This document shows, in pieces, positions 1-9,091 of a stretch of DNA of 64,000 bases. The DNA is from Nostoc sp. NMS7 (GTDB lineage Bacteria; Cyanobacteriota; Cyanobacteriia; Cyanobacteriales; Nostocaceae): assembly GCF_017115085.1 (NCBI RefSeq), contig NZ_JABXKJ010000172.1, positions 1 to 64,000 on the forward strand, read 5' to 3'. Numbering within the stretch: the first letter of the stretch is position 1; each line of letters begins with the position of its first letter. A program made the translations under genes and the position numbers. A model generated the notes under the pieces. It was not told where the DNA came from and did no database searches. It saw only the letters and a list, made by a program, of their open reading frames with translations.

Positions 1-183
1 ATTGATTCAACAATCGCTAATAATTTTTGCTTACCGCAACTTATTGAGCGGATACATATAAAATATATTTCTTTTGATAGATTAATTAAATCGCTAATTT
101 TGCGAAAAAAACACTGCACTCGGTAAACTAATTGCATATAGTAGTGAAGTTTACTCATCGATCTCCTCGCTGAATTTAACATA

Positions 184-1374
184 ATGGATTTTAGTCAAGT
201 ACTGGCTGAAAAAGCGGACACCATCCTTGATAAATGGATTACAGCAGTTCGCAATGATAGACAGATTGAAAGTGCTGATGATTTATCTTATACAGCCGTA
301 AAGGATCACATCCCTGATGTTTTGAAAGCAATGGTAACGGTGCTTTCAAAATCTCCGGATAATGATATTCAGTCGATGGTTACTGCGAGTTTCCAGCATG
401 GAGCTATTCGAGCCGAACAAGGATTTGATCCAACCGAAATAGCTAGAGAATATCATTTGCTACGAACATTAATATTTGATGCTATACAAGCAGATTTATT
501 GAGTGGAACACCTGTAGAGATAATTCGTTCTATGCGTTTGATTGACGCTATCATAGATGAAGCGATCGCTCGATGTTTTAAGAGTTATGTTGAAGAGCGG
601 TTGCGAGAATTACAGCAGTTGCAGTCAGTAGTTACGCTCCATAATCAGGAACTCACGCGCTTAGTTAGCGCAAATCAAGAGTATCTTTCCCAACTAGCCC
701 ATGAATTTAAACAACCTCTAACTTCTATTATTGGTTACTCGGATCTGTTTTTACGCCAACAACGGCGAAAGACTCAGGTGAAAGACACTTCTGCCAATTT
801 AGAACACATTGAGCGCGTGCTACGGAATGGTAGACAATTACTGCACCTGATTAATAATGTACTAGAATTCTCGCGGGATGATCCAGGGCAAATAAAATTC
901 CAACTAACGGCTACCAATGTACGTGAATTAATTAATAATGTATGTGAAATGTTGGAACCTTTAGCTGCTGAGAAAAATTTAAAAATCGTCGTAGATTGCG
1001 ATCACGCCCCTATAGAATTGATCACAGATTCTTTTAAATTTCAACAGATTGTTACAAATCTTATTAGTAATGCGATTCGCTATACAGAGTCGGGGACTAT
1101 TATTATAAGGTGTAAGGTGTTGGAGAATCAGAGATGGGCGATCGCAGTTTCTGACACTGGAATTGGCATTGCACCAGAAAACCAAGCCCAGATATTTGAA
1201 CCCTACTTTCGCGTGAGTTGTAGCAATCGTTCCTATCTTCCTGATAGTACTGGATTGGGGTTAGCGATCGTCTCGCGTTTAGTGAAACTATTGCAAGGTC
1301 AAATTAACCTAGTCTCTGAGGTAGGGGTTGGTTCTACTTTTACGGTAATTTTGCCTTTAGAAGTGAAGATTTGA
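184..1374 (+). CDS. Sensor histidine kinase with RsbRD-like N-terminal domain
   Basis: This 396-residue protein is a probable cytoplasmic sensor kinase; no membrane segment is visible. Residues 1 to about 140 form an all-helical region resembling the RsbRD N-terminal sensor domain. A short coiled segment follows, then a HisKA domain with the H-box LAHEFKQPLTS (phospho-acceptor His173). The ATPase domain has an N-box around 293-297 (NLISNAIRY), a G1 box DTGIGIAP near 324 and a G2 box GLGLAIV near 357. These are all the elements needed for autophosphorylation. No response regulator gene is adjacent, so the partner is unknown and the gene is an orphan kinase. The start is ATG at 184. Confidence 0.85.
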   Translation: MDFSQVLAEKADTILDKWITAVRNDRQIESADDLSYTAVKDHIPDVLKAMVTVLSKSPDNDIQSMVTASFQHGAIRAEQGFDPTEIAREYHLLRTLIFDAIQADLLSGTPVEIIRSMRLIDAIIDEAIARCFKSYVEERLRELQQLQSVVTLHNQELTRLVSANQEYLSQLAHEFKQPLTSIIGYSDLFLRQQRRKTQVKDTSANLEHIERVLRNGRQLLHLINNVLEFSRDDPGQIKFQLTATNVRELINNVCEMLEPLAAEKNLKIVVDCDHAPIELITDSFKFQQIVTNLISNAIRYTESGTIIIRCKVLENQRWAIAVSDTGIGIAPENQAQIFEPYFRVSCSNRSYLPDSTGLGLAIVSRLVKLLQGQINLVSEVGVGSTFTVILPLEVKI

Positions 1375-1721
1375 GAAGTTTATAGTATTCTTTTTAAAAC
1401 TCATGAAATAAGGCGTGAGATAAAAAATCAATGGCTAGATACTGGTTAACTGCTGTAACTATTAAAACTTAACTTTCGGAAGTGAAAATTTTACAAACAA
1501 GTTAATCTAAGATCCCGTTGCTTTGCAATAAGACTTAGGCAAAACTACACGCGGTAGGGGCAATTCATGTAGCTTTAGCTGACCGCAGGGTATTGCCCCT
1601 AGCTAAAAATCATTGAAAGCGGCGGGAAACTCCATCCCCTCCCTACGGGACGCTGCGCGAACGTGGGTGGAGAGGGATAGCACTTCGGCCGTGCTCAGTG
1701 ACCACCGCCCCGCCGATGAGC

Positions 1722-1774
1722 GTCATTAGTCAAAAGTCATTGGTCATTGGTACTAATGACTTTTGACTAATGAC
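1722..1774. repeat. 20-bp perfect inverted repeat
   Basis: The arms GTCATTAGTCAAAAGTCATT (1722-1741) and its exact reverse complement (1755-1774) flank a 13-nt loop. A related TTAGTCATT palindrome lies in the efeO-efeB gap (34337-34368), so this belongs to a dispersed palindromic family and is not a gene-specific signal. Confidence 0.75.
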
Positions 1775-1785
1775 TAATGACTAAA

Positions 1786-1816
1786 AACTCCATCCCCTTG
1801 TGGGTGGAGTTTTTTA
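1786..1816 (+). terminator. Hairpin with T-run upstream of dnaE
   Basis: AACTCCATCCC pairs with GGGTGGAGTT around a short loop, with one bulge, and is followed by TTTTTTATT. It is shaped like a rho-independent terminator. It lies about 410 nt after the kinase stop, so it may end the kinase transcript or belong to the repeat element around it. Confidence 0.45.
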
Positions 1817-2003
1817 TTCTTTTCAGTTATTGTTTGCGTAAGTCCTGTGCAAAATCCGGCTCGAAAGGGTAAGCCACTGGGTAGACCCTAGAGATAACCT
1901 GATTAGCATTAAAACTGTATACTATCAGTAGCTCTAATGCTTGCGGTAGTTGTGTTTCTTCTCTATAAGATGCTACTCGAACATTTTTAATTTTTAATTG
2001 CTT

Positions 2004-4634
2004 ATGTCCTTTGTCCCTTTACATATTCACAGTGACTACAGTCTACTCGATGGGGCTAGTCAGCTACCAGAGTTGGTGGATCAAGCGATCGCACTGGGGA
2101 TGAAAGCGATCGCCCTTACCGATCATGGTGTCATGTATGGCGCGGTTGAATTGATCAAAATCTGTCGTAGTCATAATATTAAGGCGATTATCGGCAATGA
2201 AATGTATATCATTAACGGCGATATTGAGAAACAAGAACGCCGCCCCAAATATCATCAAGTTGTTTTAGCTAAAAATACCAAAGGTTACAAAAATTTAGTC
2301 AAATTAACCACAATTTCTCACCTCAAAGGTGTTCAAGGCAAAGGAATTTTTTCTCGCCCTTGTATTAATAAAGATTTACTAAAAGAATATCATGAAGGCT
2401 TGATTGTCACCAGTGCTTGCTTAGGTGGAGAAGTTCCCCAAGCGATTCTCAGTGGTAGACCAGATGCAGCCCGGAAAGTTGCTCAGTGGTATAAAGATGT
2501 ATTTGGTGATGATTATTATCTAGAAATTCAAGATCACGGCTCCCAAGAAGACCGAATTGTGAATGTTGAAACAGTCAAAATTGCACGGGAGTTAGGGATT
2601 AAATTTGTTGCAACTAATGATTCGCATTTTATTTCTTGTTTTGACGTTGAAGCCCACGATGCTTTGCTCTGTATTCAAACTGGCAAGCTAATTATTGAAG
2701 ATAAGCGGATGCGTTATAGCGGTACAGAGTATCTCAAATCTGGTGAGGAGATGCAGCAGCTATTTCGAGACCATTTGCCGGATGATGTGATTGCAGATGC
2801 GATCGCTACCACTGAAGAAGTGGCCGATAAAGTCGAGCCTTACCATATTATGGGTGAGCCTCAGATTCCTACACCCCCAATTCCCTCTGGTCATACTGCT
2901 GACACTTACGCCGAAGATGTTGCATGGAGTGGACTTTTAGAACGATTAAATCGCAAATCTCGCCAGGAAGTCGATTCTGTCTATAAAGAAAGATTGGAAT
3001 ACGAACTGAAAATGATTCAGCAGATGGGTTTTTCCAAATACTTTCTAGTTGTATGGGACTACATCAAATTTGCTAGAGATAATAACATTCCTGTGGGGCC
3101 AGGTCGGGGTTCGGCAGCTGGTTCATTAGTTGCTTATGCAATGCGAATTACTAATATTGATCCTGTACATCATGGGTTACTATTTGAGCGTTTCTTGAAC
3201 CCAGAACGGAAATCAATGCCTGATATTGATACGGATTTCTGTATTGAACAACGAGATAAAGTTATTGAATATGTAACTGAGAAATATGGTGCAGATAGAG
3301 TTGCCCAAATTATTACTTTTAACCGCCTAACTTCTAAAGCAGTTTTAAAAGATGTCGCCAGAGTATTGAATATTCCCTACGGGGAAGCTGACAAAATGGC
3401 GAAATTAATTCCTGTGGTGCGGGGGAAACCAACGAAACTCAAGGTGATGATTTCTAAGGAAACCCCAGAACCACAGTTTAAAGAGAAATATGATAAAGAA
3501 CCCCATGTTCGCCATTGGCTTGATATGGCGATGCGAATTGAAGGAACTAACAAAACTTTTGGTGTTCATGCAGCAGGTGTGGTAATTTCTGCCGATCCAC
3601 TTGATGAAATTGTGCCGCTACAAAAGAATAATGACGGTTCTGTGATTACCCAGTATTTCATGGAAGACCTGGAATCAATGGGTTTGTTGAAAATGGATTT
3701 TCTGGGTTTGCGGAACCTGACGCTGATTCAAAAGACCGTTGATTTGATTCAAGAAACAAGAGGATATCGGGTTGATCCTGATGAAATTCCCCGCCAGGAA
3801 AGAAAAGCACAAAAGATATTAGCTAAAGGTGAACATAGTTCTCTACCAAAAGATGTCCAAAAAACTTATGAATTATTAGAAGCAGGGGAGTTAGAAGGGA
3901 TATTTCAATTAGAATCTTCTGGGATGCGTCAGATAGTCAGAGATTTGAAGCCTTCTAATATAGAAGATATTTCTTCAATTTTGGCACTTTATCGACCTGG
4001 ACCATTAGATGCAGGACTAATTCCTAAATTTATTAACCGCAAACATGGTCGAGAAACAATTGATTATCAACACCCAATCCTAGAACCAATATTAGACGAA
4101 ACCTATGGAATTATGGTCTATCAAGAGCAAATCATGAAAATTGCTCAGGATATGGCTGGATATACTTTAGGACAAGCTGACTTGCTGCGCCGGGCGATGG
4201 GTAAAAAGAAAGTTTCTGAGATGCAAAAGCAGCGTGAAAAATTCGTAGATGGTGCAGCGAAAAATGGTGTTCAGAAAAAAGTTGCGGATGAATTGTTTGA
4301 GCAAATGTTAAAGTTTGCTGAATATTGTTTAAGCTATGACACAGAAATATTGACAGTAGAATATGGATTACTGCCGATTGGGGAAATTGTAGAAAAACGC
4401 ATTGAATGTACTGTGTACAGCGTTGATAATAATGGAAATATTTACACGCAACCTGTGGCACAATGGCACGATCGCGGACAACAAGAAATGTTTGAATATT
4501 GTTTGGAAGATGGTTCATTGATTCGGGCAACAAAAGACCATAAATTTATGACTGTTGATGGTCAAATGTTACCAATTGATGAAATATTTGAACGGGAATT
4601 GGATTTGATGCGGGTAGAGGGTTTACCGAATTAG
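2004..4634 (+). CDS. dnaE: DNA polymerase III alpha subunit, N-terminal half with split intein (DnaE-N)
   Basis: This is the N-terminal part of the replicative polymerase alpha subunit, fused to the N-half of a split intein. It is 876 residues from the ATG at 2004; the frame opens earlier at a TTG, but [17 protein letters not shown] is the usual cyanobacterial start. Residues 1 to about 200 are the PHP domain ([12 protein letters not shown]). The palm carries PDIDTDF with the catalytic aspartates near 407 and 409. The polymerase part stops at Tyr774, and Cys775 begins 102 intein residues. In this family a separate gene encodes the C-intein plus the polymerase remainder, and trans-splicing joins the two. 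That second gene is not in this window. Confidence 0.97.
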   Translation: MSFVPLHIHSDYSLLDGASQLPELVDQAIALGMKAIALTDHGVMYGAVELIKICRSHNIKAIIGNEMYIINGDIEKQERRPKYHQVVLAKNTKGYKNLVKLTTISHLKGVQGKGIFSRPCINKDLLKEYHEGLIVTSACLGGEVPQAILSGRPDAARKVAQWYKDVFGDDYYLEIQDHGSQEDRIVNVETVKIARELGIKFVATNDSHFISCFDVEAHDALLCIQTGKLIIEDKRMRYSGTEYLKSGEEMQQLFRDHLPDDVIADAIATTEEVADKVEPYHIMGEPQIPTPPIPSGHTADTYAEDVAWSGLLERLNRKSRQEVDSVYKERLEYELKMIQQMGFSKYFLVVWDYIKFARDNNIPVGPGRGSAAGSLVAYAMRITNIDPVHHGLLFERFLNPERKSMPDIDTDFCIEQRDKVIEYVTEKYGADRVAQIITFNRLTSKAVLKDVARVLNIPYGEADKMAKLIPVVRGKPTKLKVMISKETPEPQFKEKYDKEPHVRHWLDMAMRIEGTNKTFGVHAAGVVISADPLDEIVPLQKNNDGSVITQYFMEDLESMGLLKMDFLGLRNLTLIQKTVDLIQETRGYRVDPDEIPRQERKAQKILAKGEHSSLPKDVQKTYELLEAGELEGIFQLESSGMRQIVRDLKPSNIEDISSILALYRPGPLDAGLIPKFINRKHGRETIDYQHPILEPILDETYGIMVYQEQIMKIAQDMAGYTLGQADLLRRAMGKKKVSEMQKQREKFVDGAAKNGVQKKVADELFEQMLKFAEYCLSYDTEILTVEYGLLPIGEIVEKRIECTVYSVDNNGNIYTQPVAQWHDRGQQEMFEYCLEDGSLIRATKDHKFMTVDGQMLPIDEIFERELDLMRVEGLPN
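4326..4631 (+). other. N-terminal split intein (DnaE Int-N)
   Basis: The intein starts at the nucleophile Cys of CLSYDTEIL, and the TKDH of block B (TxxH) is present. It ends in RVEGLPN just before the stop. It is 102 residues long, as in N. punctiforme DnaE-N. From memory it differs from that intein at only a few positions, for example Asp instead of Glu at position 5 and Glu instead of Lys at position 20. The sequence shows all residues expected of an active half. Confidence 0.95.
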
Positions 4635-4790
4635 CCAGAATAAAACTTTAGTAATAGTGCTGAGTTTAGTGTATCGGCAAATACAGCATTTAACAGATGT
4701 GCTACGCTGCCTGGAAGTGGAAGGATTGTTGTGGGTAGAGGCAATGAAAGAACTTACCTCCTGCCTTTCACTCTAAACTATTGAGGCATT

Positions 4791-4820
4791 TAAAACCCCT
4801 ACAGTAATGCAGGGGTTTTA
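4791..4820. terminator. Bidirectional hairpin between dnaE and convergent small gene
   Basis: TAAAACCCCT and AGGGGTTTTA form a perfect 10-bp stem with a 10-nt loop. The A/T-rich stem ends give a T-run in both directions, which fits a shared terminator for dnaE (+) and the minus-strand zinc protein that ends at 4823. Confidence 0.75.
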
Positions 4821-4822
4821 AA

Positions 4823-5020
4823 TTAGGAAAATCTTTTGTCTCTTCGACTTGGGTCTTCCAATATACTTTCTGCTTCTTTAACTTCTGGTTCGTAACCGCA
4901 GTTAATGCAGTGGTACAACTGAACACGCACCCTTTGGTTATTCTCGTTTATAATCCAATACTGCGAAGGACTGTAACATTTATAACCACAGTTAGGGCAC
5001 GGGTAAGTATAGCTATGCAT
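4823..5020 (-). CDS. Small zinc-ribbon-like protein
   Basis: This 65-residue protein has CPNCGYKC near residue 8 and CINCGYEP near residue 38, four cysteine ligands arranged like a zinc ribbon. The tail is acidic and then basic (RRDKRFS). I do not recognise the family. Its ATG overlaps the stop of an open frame upstream on the same strand (TAATG at 5018-5022), so translation was probably coupled to that frame. Function is unknown; nucleic-acid or protein contact is the usual role of such ribbons. Confidence 0.65.
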   Translation of the reverse strand: MHSYTYPCPNCGYKCYSPSQYWIINENNQRVRVQLYHCINCGYEPEVKEAESILEDPSRRDKRFS

Positions 5021-5241
5021 TAGTTAGCGATCGCTCTCGACAACTCCCGAAAGAGAATATTCGCAACCTTCGACATCAGCTTATTTTGCAAGTGTTTACC
5101 GTTGAGTAGCTGCTTACTGGAAGCATCGACTTGGTTTTTGAGCGTATCCCTATAAAGGGCAATTTCTTCACCTATAGGATTTTTAGGCAAGCGACCGTCA
5201 ATTTCAATTTCAGGGTAAAAAACTAAGGAATCATCGCTACC
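5020..5241 (-). pseudogene. Startless open frame, gene remnant
   Basis: A minus-strand frame of 73 codons reads through to a TAA at 5020-5022 with protein-like composition, for example YPEIEIDGRLPKN, then LYRDTLKNQVDASS, then MSKVANILFRELSRAIAN at the end. No ATG or GTG lies near its 5' end; only an internal TTG or a late ATG is available. It overlaps the alcohol dehydrogenase 3' end in another frame. I read it as the C-terminal remnant of a gene whose 5' part was lost when the dehydrogenase region was joined on. It is coupled (TAATG) to the zinc protein. The family is not recognised. Confidence 0.45.
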
Positions 5242-6272
5242 TTAATCACCTGACGCGCCTTCATCTCATAAAACACCTGTTCTAAATCTTTTAACGATCG
5301 CTGTTCACTAATAAGTAACTCCAAGGGAATTTTGCGACTAGCAATCAATGCAAGCGCCTGCCGCACATACTTTGGTGTATTATGAAACACGCCTTTGATG
5401 GTAAGTTCGCTGTAGTGTAGCTGTTCTGTATTCACGGTAATGCTGGTATCCCGTGGACATCCACCGAATAAGTTGACTGTTGCACCAGGACGGGCACAGG
5501 CGATCGCAGTTTCCCAAACACTTGGTACACCAGTTGCTTCAATCACTACATCTGCGCCCCATCCTTGGGTGAGTTCTTTCACCACACTGGGAATATCCGA
5601 GATTTGATGATAATTAAAGGTCTGAGTTGCACCCAATTTCTGACCAATTTCTAGTCTGTGGTTATTACCTCCCCACAGCAAAACCTCAGCTTTCGCACTC
5701 AACGCCGCCACAAACATCAGCCCGATCGCCCCATCTCCTAAGACGACTACTTGATCTTTGGCTTTGATGTCAGAACGCGCTACACCATGCAACACACAAG
5801 CTAAAGGTTCCGTCATCGCTGCCAATTCCCACGGCAACTCATCAGGAATTTGCAACAAATTATGCTGTACTATCGCTGCGGGAATTTTCAGGTATTCCGC
5901 AAAAGTCCCGTTATTCCACGTCAGGTTCGGACATAAGGAATATTCTTGGTGTTGACAAAAAAAGCATCGGTAGCAGGGGGCGGAATTATTAGCGACAATG
6001 CGATCGCCTATTTGCCAACCAGTCACACCTGCACCCAAGGCAACAATTCGCCCAGCAGCTTCATGACCAAACAGCGTCGGCGGCATCAGCATTTTGGCAT
6101 GACCACCACGCCGCCAGACTTTCAAATCTGTACCACAAGTTGTTGCTGCCCCTACCTGGATCACAATTTCGCCAGCCGCCGGAGTAGGGTCAGCAACCTC
6201 TTCTAGGCGTAAATCTTCTTGACCATAAAGTAACGCTGCTAACAAAACTTTAAACCTATCAATTAACTCCAT
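5223..6272 (-). CDS. Zinc-dependent alcohol dehydrogenase family protein (MDR)
   Basis: This 349-residue protein is a medium-chain dehydrogenase/reductase. It has the catalytic-zinc motif GHEAAGRIVALG near residue 69. The structural-zinc cysteines fall in CYRCFFCQHQEYSLC around residues 99-113, and the Rossmann motif GDGAIGL lies near residue 178. It probably oxidises an alcohol or polyol with NAD(P); the substrate cannot be read. The stated ATG gives the N-terminus MELIDRFKVLLAALLYG. Homologues usually begin close to the LLYG segment, so the first ten residues are doubtful. The start codon lies inside an imperfect inverted repeat (6257-6301). Confidence 0.85.
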   Translation of the reverse strand: MELIDRFKVLLAALLYGQEDLRLEEVADPTPAAGEIVIQVGAATTCGTDLKVWRRGGHAKMLMPPTLFGHEAAGRIVALGAGVTGWQIGDRIVANNSAPCYRCFFCQHQEYSLCPNLTWNNGTFAEYLKIPAAIVQHNLLQIPDELPWELAAMTEPLACVLHGVARSDIKAKDQVVVLGDGAIGLMFVAALSAKAEVLLWGGNNHRLEIGQKLGATQTFNYHQISDIPSVVKELTQGWGADVVIEATGVPSVWETAIACARPGATVNLFGGCPRDTSITVNTEQLHYSELTIKGVFHNTPKYVRQALALIASRKIPLELLISEQRSLKDLEQVFYEMKARQVIKVAMIP

Positions 6273-6301
6273 CCGATTTTATCAGTTGGAGCTAATTGAT
6301 A
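6257..6301. repeat. Imperfect inverted repeat over the dehydrogenase start
   Basis: TATCAATTAACTCCA (6257-6271) and TGGAGCTAATTGATA (6287-6301) match at 14 of 15 inverted positions around a 15-nt loop. The left arm contains the start codon of the dehydrogenase. It could be an operator or mRNA hairpin that covers the initiation site. Confidence 0.55.
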
Positions 6302-6473
6302 AATGTAAACTCGATTTCTATAGGACTCGTATTTTAATTTTTGAAAAAAATCAGTACACCCCGAAAAGGCTTCTTCCCATTCGGCTACGTTCAGGGCAAG
6401 CCCACTCCCTATCTACGCAAATAATTTCAAAAATCAAAGCAGACTGCTATAGTAGGCTTTATATCTCGAAAAA

Positions 6474-6659
6474 CTAGCTATTCACTGCTGGCTGCGGAAC
6501 CACTCCAGTATTCCGGGTTTCCACATTCGGCAAGCGAGTAACCGTTAATAGCGGTACTTCTTGTCGGCACGACAGGCAAAACCAATATAGTTCACCATGA
6601 CGGGCATGACGCAGGAGGGGACCACCGCAACATAAGCAGGTGTTGGCTCTCGTATTCAT
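6474..6659 (-). CDS. Small double-CxxC protein
   Basis: This 61-residue protein has CLCCGG near residue 8 and CLSCRQE near residue 28, so four cysteines form a likely zinc site in the first half. The second half is unstructured. It lies 61 nt downstream of the GT4 glycosyltransferase on the same strand and may share its transcript. Function is not known. Confidence 0.6.
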   Translation of the reverse strand: MNTRANTCLCCGGPLLRHARHGELYWFCLSCRQEVPLLTVTRLPNVETRNTGVVPQPAVNS

Positions 6660-6720
6660 ACCAATGTCCTCCTTAAAAAGAGTTGTTGTTTAAATTGGAT
6701 AAAAAAGCAGTTGATTAAAA

Positions 6721-7785
6721 CTAGATTTTGGCAGCACGAATGCGGCCATTTGATTCTATGCGGTCTTTAATAATTTGTCTGTAAACAGCTTCGTATCCGT
6801 TAACCATTTGGCTAACGCTAAACTTGTTCTCCACATATTTTCGACAGGTTTGACGATTGAGTTCCAAAGCTAGTGGAATCATTGCCGCCATTTCTGTATA
6901 GCTTTTGCAGATAAAACCTGTTTTATTATGGGCAATCACTTCAGGTACAGAGCCTAAATTCATGGCAATCACTGGTGTACCAGTTGCCATTGATTCAATC
7001 ATTACTAAGCCAAAAGGTTCTTGCCAGTTAATCGGGAAAAGAGTTATGGCAGCATTGCCCAGAAGTTCAGTTTTTTCGGCGTGGTTAATTTCGCCTAGAT
7101 ATTCAATTTGCTGACCATCTATCAGGGGGGCAATCTCTTGTTCAAAAAACTTCGAGTCTGCTAAATCAACCTTTCCTGCCATCTTCAAGCGCCAACCACT
7201 CTCTTTAGCAATGGCGATCGCATGTTGTGGCCCTTTCTCTGGTGAAAAACGGCCTAAAAACGCCAAATACCGAGGTTCTGACGGTTGGGCTACAAATGGG
7301 TAATCTGCGAGCTCAATTCCGTTATAAACCGTGCCAATATAATTGAGATCGATTTGACGCTGCGAGTTACTAATGCTGATGTAGGGTTGCTTTTGGTGGT
7401 AGCTAAATGCGTGACGGTTGTCCGTTGTAAAATTACCGTGCAGAGTGTGGACTGTAGAAGTTGCTGTTATCAAACTCGCTAAAGCTAATGCCGAAATCCC
7501 TATATGAGAATGGATAATATCGAATTGGGCAGCACCTTGGTAAACTTGGCTCAGTTCCAGCATTTCGTATACTGCATACTCTTTCACATTTGGGTCTAAG
7601 CGCAATGCCCCTGGATAAACTGCTTCCAAGTGAGCCAAAGTTTGAGAATCGCCAGAGGCAAATAAAGTTACCTCATGACCGCGACGAACAAGTTCATCAG
7701 TCAAGCGACTCACTACCAGTTCGATTCCTCCATAACTATGAGGTGGAACCCTTTCCCATAAGGGGGCAACTTGAGCGATTTTCAT
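6721..7785 (-). CDS. Glycosyltransferase family 4
   Basis: This 354-residue retaining glycosyltransferase has a GT-B fold. The acceptor-side N-terminus has the glycine-rich PPHSYGGIELVVSRL. The nucleotide-sugar half has FLGRFSPEKGPQHAI near residue 175 and the EX7E-type motif EPFGLVMIESMATGTPVIA near residue 255. It probably acts on a polysaccharide or glycolipid at the cytoplasmic face; donor and acceptor cannot be read. The start ATG at 7785 is well placed. It stands alone apart from the small CxxC gene behind it. Confidence 0.88.
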   Translation of the reverse strand: MKIAQVAPLWERVPPHSYGGIELVVSRLTDELVRRGHEVTLFASGDSQTLAHLEAVYPGALRLDPNVKEYAVYEMLELSQVYQGAAQFDIIHSHIGISALALASLITATSTVHTLHGNFTTDNRHAFSYHQKQPYISISNSQRQIDLNYIGTVYNGIELADYPFVAQPSEPRYLAFLGRFSPEKGPQHAIAIAKESGWRLKMAGKVDLADSKFFEQEIAPLIDGQQIEYLGEINHAEKTELLGNAAITLFPINWQEPFGLVMIESMATGTPVIAMNLGSVPEVIAHNKTGFICKSYTEMAAMIPLALELNRQTCRKYVENKFSVSQMVNGYEAVYRQIIKDRIESNGRIRAAKI

Positions 7786-8243
7786 AAGTTGTTTTGGTTC
7801 AGTCTCTGAAACTTCCCTCTATATAATGAGCAACAGCATTATATTATGAGGAAAGAGGATTTGTATTTACTCTTTTGACATTTAAGTTAACCTAACAGGC
7901 TACCAAAAGCGTAACAATGGTTAACCGGAACGCAAATTCTCTACCGGCAAATCTAAACGACTATTGGCAAAAGTCAACCATGAGCTACACTTCTAACGGT
8001 ATCGCTAATCTATTACTTGTTACATCTGTCTTGGGGATCATAATGAGGGAGAATATTTTGTATCAGAACTGACAAACTGGAAGATTTTGTAGCTGACAAC
8101 ACTAAATTATGGAATGGGATCAAGTCATTAAAGCTTCCTTTAAAGGTAATTGGCAAACTGAACAGAAATTATAAGTATTAAGTAATTGTACAAAAATTAC
8201 ACAAATTTAATTAGTAATTTACAAAAATTCTGATAACTAACGA
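7786..8243. other. Intergenic region with one possible small ORF
   Basis: This is the divergent promoter space for the GT4 gene (-) and exonuclease III (+). A 51-codon frame (7917-8072, +) with a central hydrophobic run (IANLLLVTSVLGII) and a 21-codon frame (8109-8174, +) are open. Neither has a convincing ribosome site, and I would not call them genes without conservation evidence. Confidence 0.4.
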
Positions 8244-9026
8244 ATGAAAATCGCTACTTGGAACGTTAACTCAATTCGCACTCGCCTTGAACAGGTTATC
8301 GATTGGTTAACCCTGAATCCTGTTGATGTTCTCTGTTTGCAAGAAACCAAAGTTGTGGATGCCGAGTTTCCGCGATCGCCTTTTGAGCAGTTAGGCTATA
8401 ACCTTTATATATCAGGACAAAAATCTTATAACGGCGTAGCCCTGATTAGCCGCCAGCCACTCTTAGACGTAAGTAGCGGGTTTCGGGCGATTTTGCCAGA
8501 TTTACACCACGAATGGGATGAGCAAAAGCGGGTGATTACGGGTGTAATTGATGGTGTTCGGATTGTGAACTTATATGTTCCCAATGGCGCAGCAGTCGGA
8601 ACTGAAAAATACGAATACAAACTACGCTGGTTGACAGCCCTACACGAGTATTTGCGCTTGCTGGTGCTGTCGGAACCTGCAATTAATGTGTGCGGAGACT
8701 TCAACATCGCACCTGAAGATAAGGATATTCACGAGCAAGTGAGTACAGAAAATCACATTATGGCAACAGAAGCAGAGCGCCAAGCCTTACGGGCTATTGT
8801 GACACTGGGATTTGCTGATGCTTTTCGCAAATTCACCACAGAAGGCGGAAATTATAGCTGGTGGGATTATCGCGCCGCCGCCTTCCGTCGCAACTTAGGT
8901 TGGCGAATTGACCATCACTATCTTACAGCTGTGCTATATGAGCGTGCTAAAAGTTGCATCATTGATGTCGCACCCAGAAAATTAACCCAACCCAGCGACC
9001 ATGTGCCGGTGATTGTGGAATTTTGA
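8244..9026 (+). CDS. xthA: Exodeoxyribonuclease III (AP endonuclease family 1)
   Basis: This 260-residue base-excision-repair nuclease should cleave at abasic sites and degrade duplex DNA 3' to 5'. It starts MKIATWNVNSIRTRL. The EEP-fold catalytic residues are visible: Glu in LCLQETKV, GDFNIAPEDKD in the middle, and the C-terminal SDHVPVIVEF. The length matches the family. It stands alone and ends just before a heptamer repeat. Confidence 0.95.
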   Translation: MKIATWNVNSIRTRLEQVIDWLTLNPVDVLCLQETKVVDAEFPRSPFEQLGYNLYISGQKSYNGVALISRQPLLDVSSGFRAILPDLHHEWDEQKRVITGVIDGVRIVNLYVPNGAAVGTEKYEYKLRWLTALHEYLRLLVLSEPAINVCGDFNIAPEDKDIHEQVSTENHIMATEAERQALRAIVTLGFADAFRKFTTEGGNYSWWDYRAAAFRRNLGWRIDHHYLTAVLYERAKSCIIDVAPRKLTQPSDHVPVIVEF

Positions 9027-9029
9027 ATA

Positions 9030-9050
9030 GGGCATTGGGCATTGGGCATT
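9030..9050. repeat. Heptamer tandem repeat (STRR type), three copies of GGGCATT
   Basis: Three exact GGGCATT units are followed by a C-rich CCACTCC-like run to about 9088. Short tandemly repeated heptamers are a known feature of heterocyst-forming cyanobacterial genomes. It lies in the gap between convergent genes. Confidence 0.8.
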
Positions 9051-9091
9051 CTTTCCCCCTCATCTCCCACTCCCCCACTCCCCACTCCGCA

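Larger units (their letters stand above)
1530..1846. mobile_element. Possible MITE-like element, AGGACTTA-type ends
   Basis: The left end reads AAGACTTAGGCAAA and the right end TTTGCGTAAGTCCT. These are inverted with about 12 of 14 positions matching. The same end motif bounds two cleaner elements at 48707-48927 and 51467-51561. There is no transposase inside, only palindromes, so this would be a non-autonomous element or a decayed insertion. Confidence 0.4.
1375..2003. other. Repeat-rich intergenic region between kinase and dnaE
   Basis: No gene is visible. The stretch holds a candidate element with terminal inverted repeats (1530-1846), a 20-bp inverted repeat (1722-1774), a terminator-like hairpin (1786-1816) and one copy of a dispersed repeat (about 1641-1663, core GACGCTGCGCGAACG) that recurs near 26605 and 36968. 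Confidence 0.7.
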
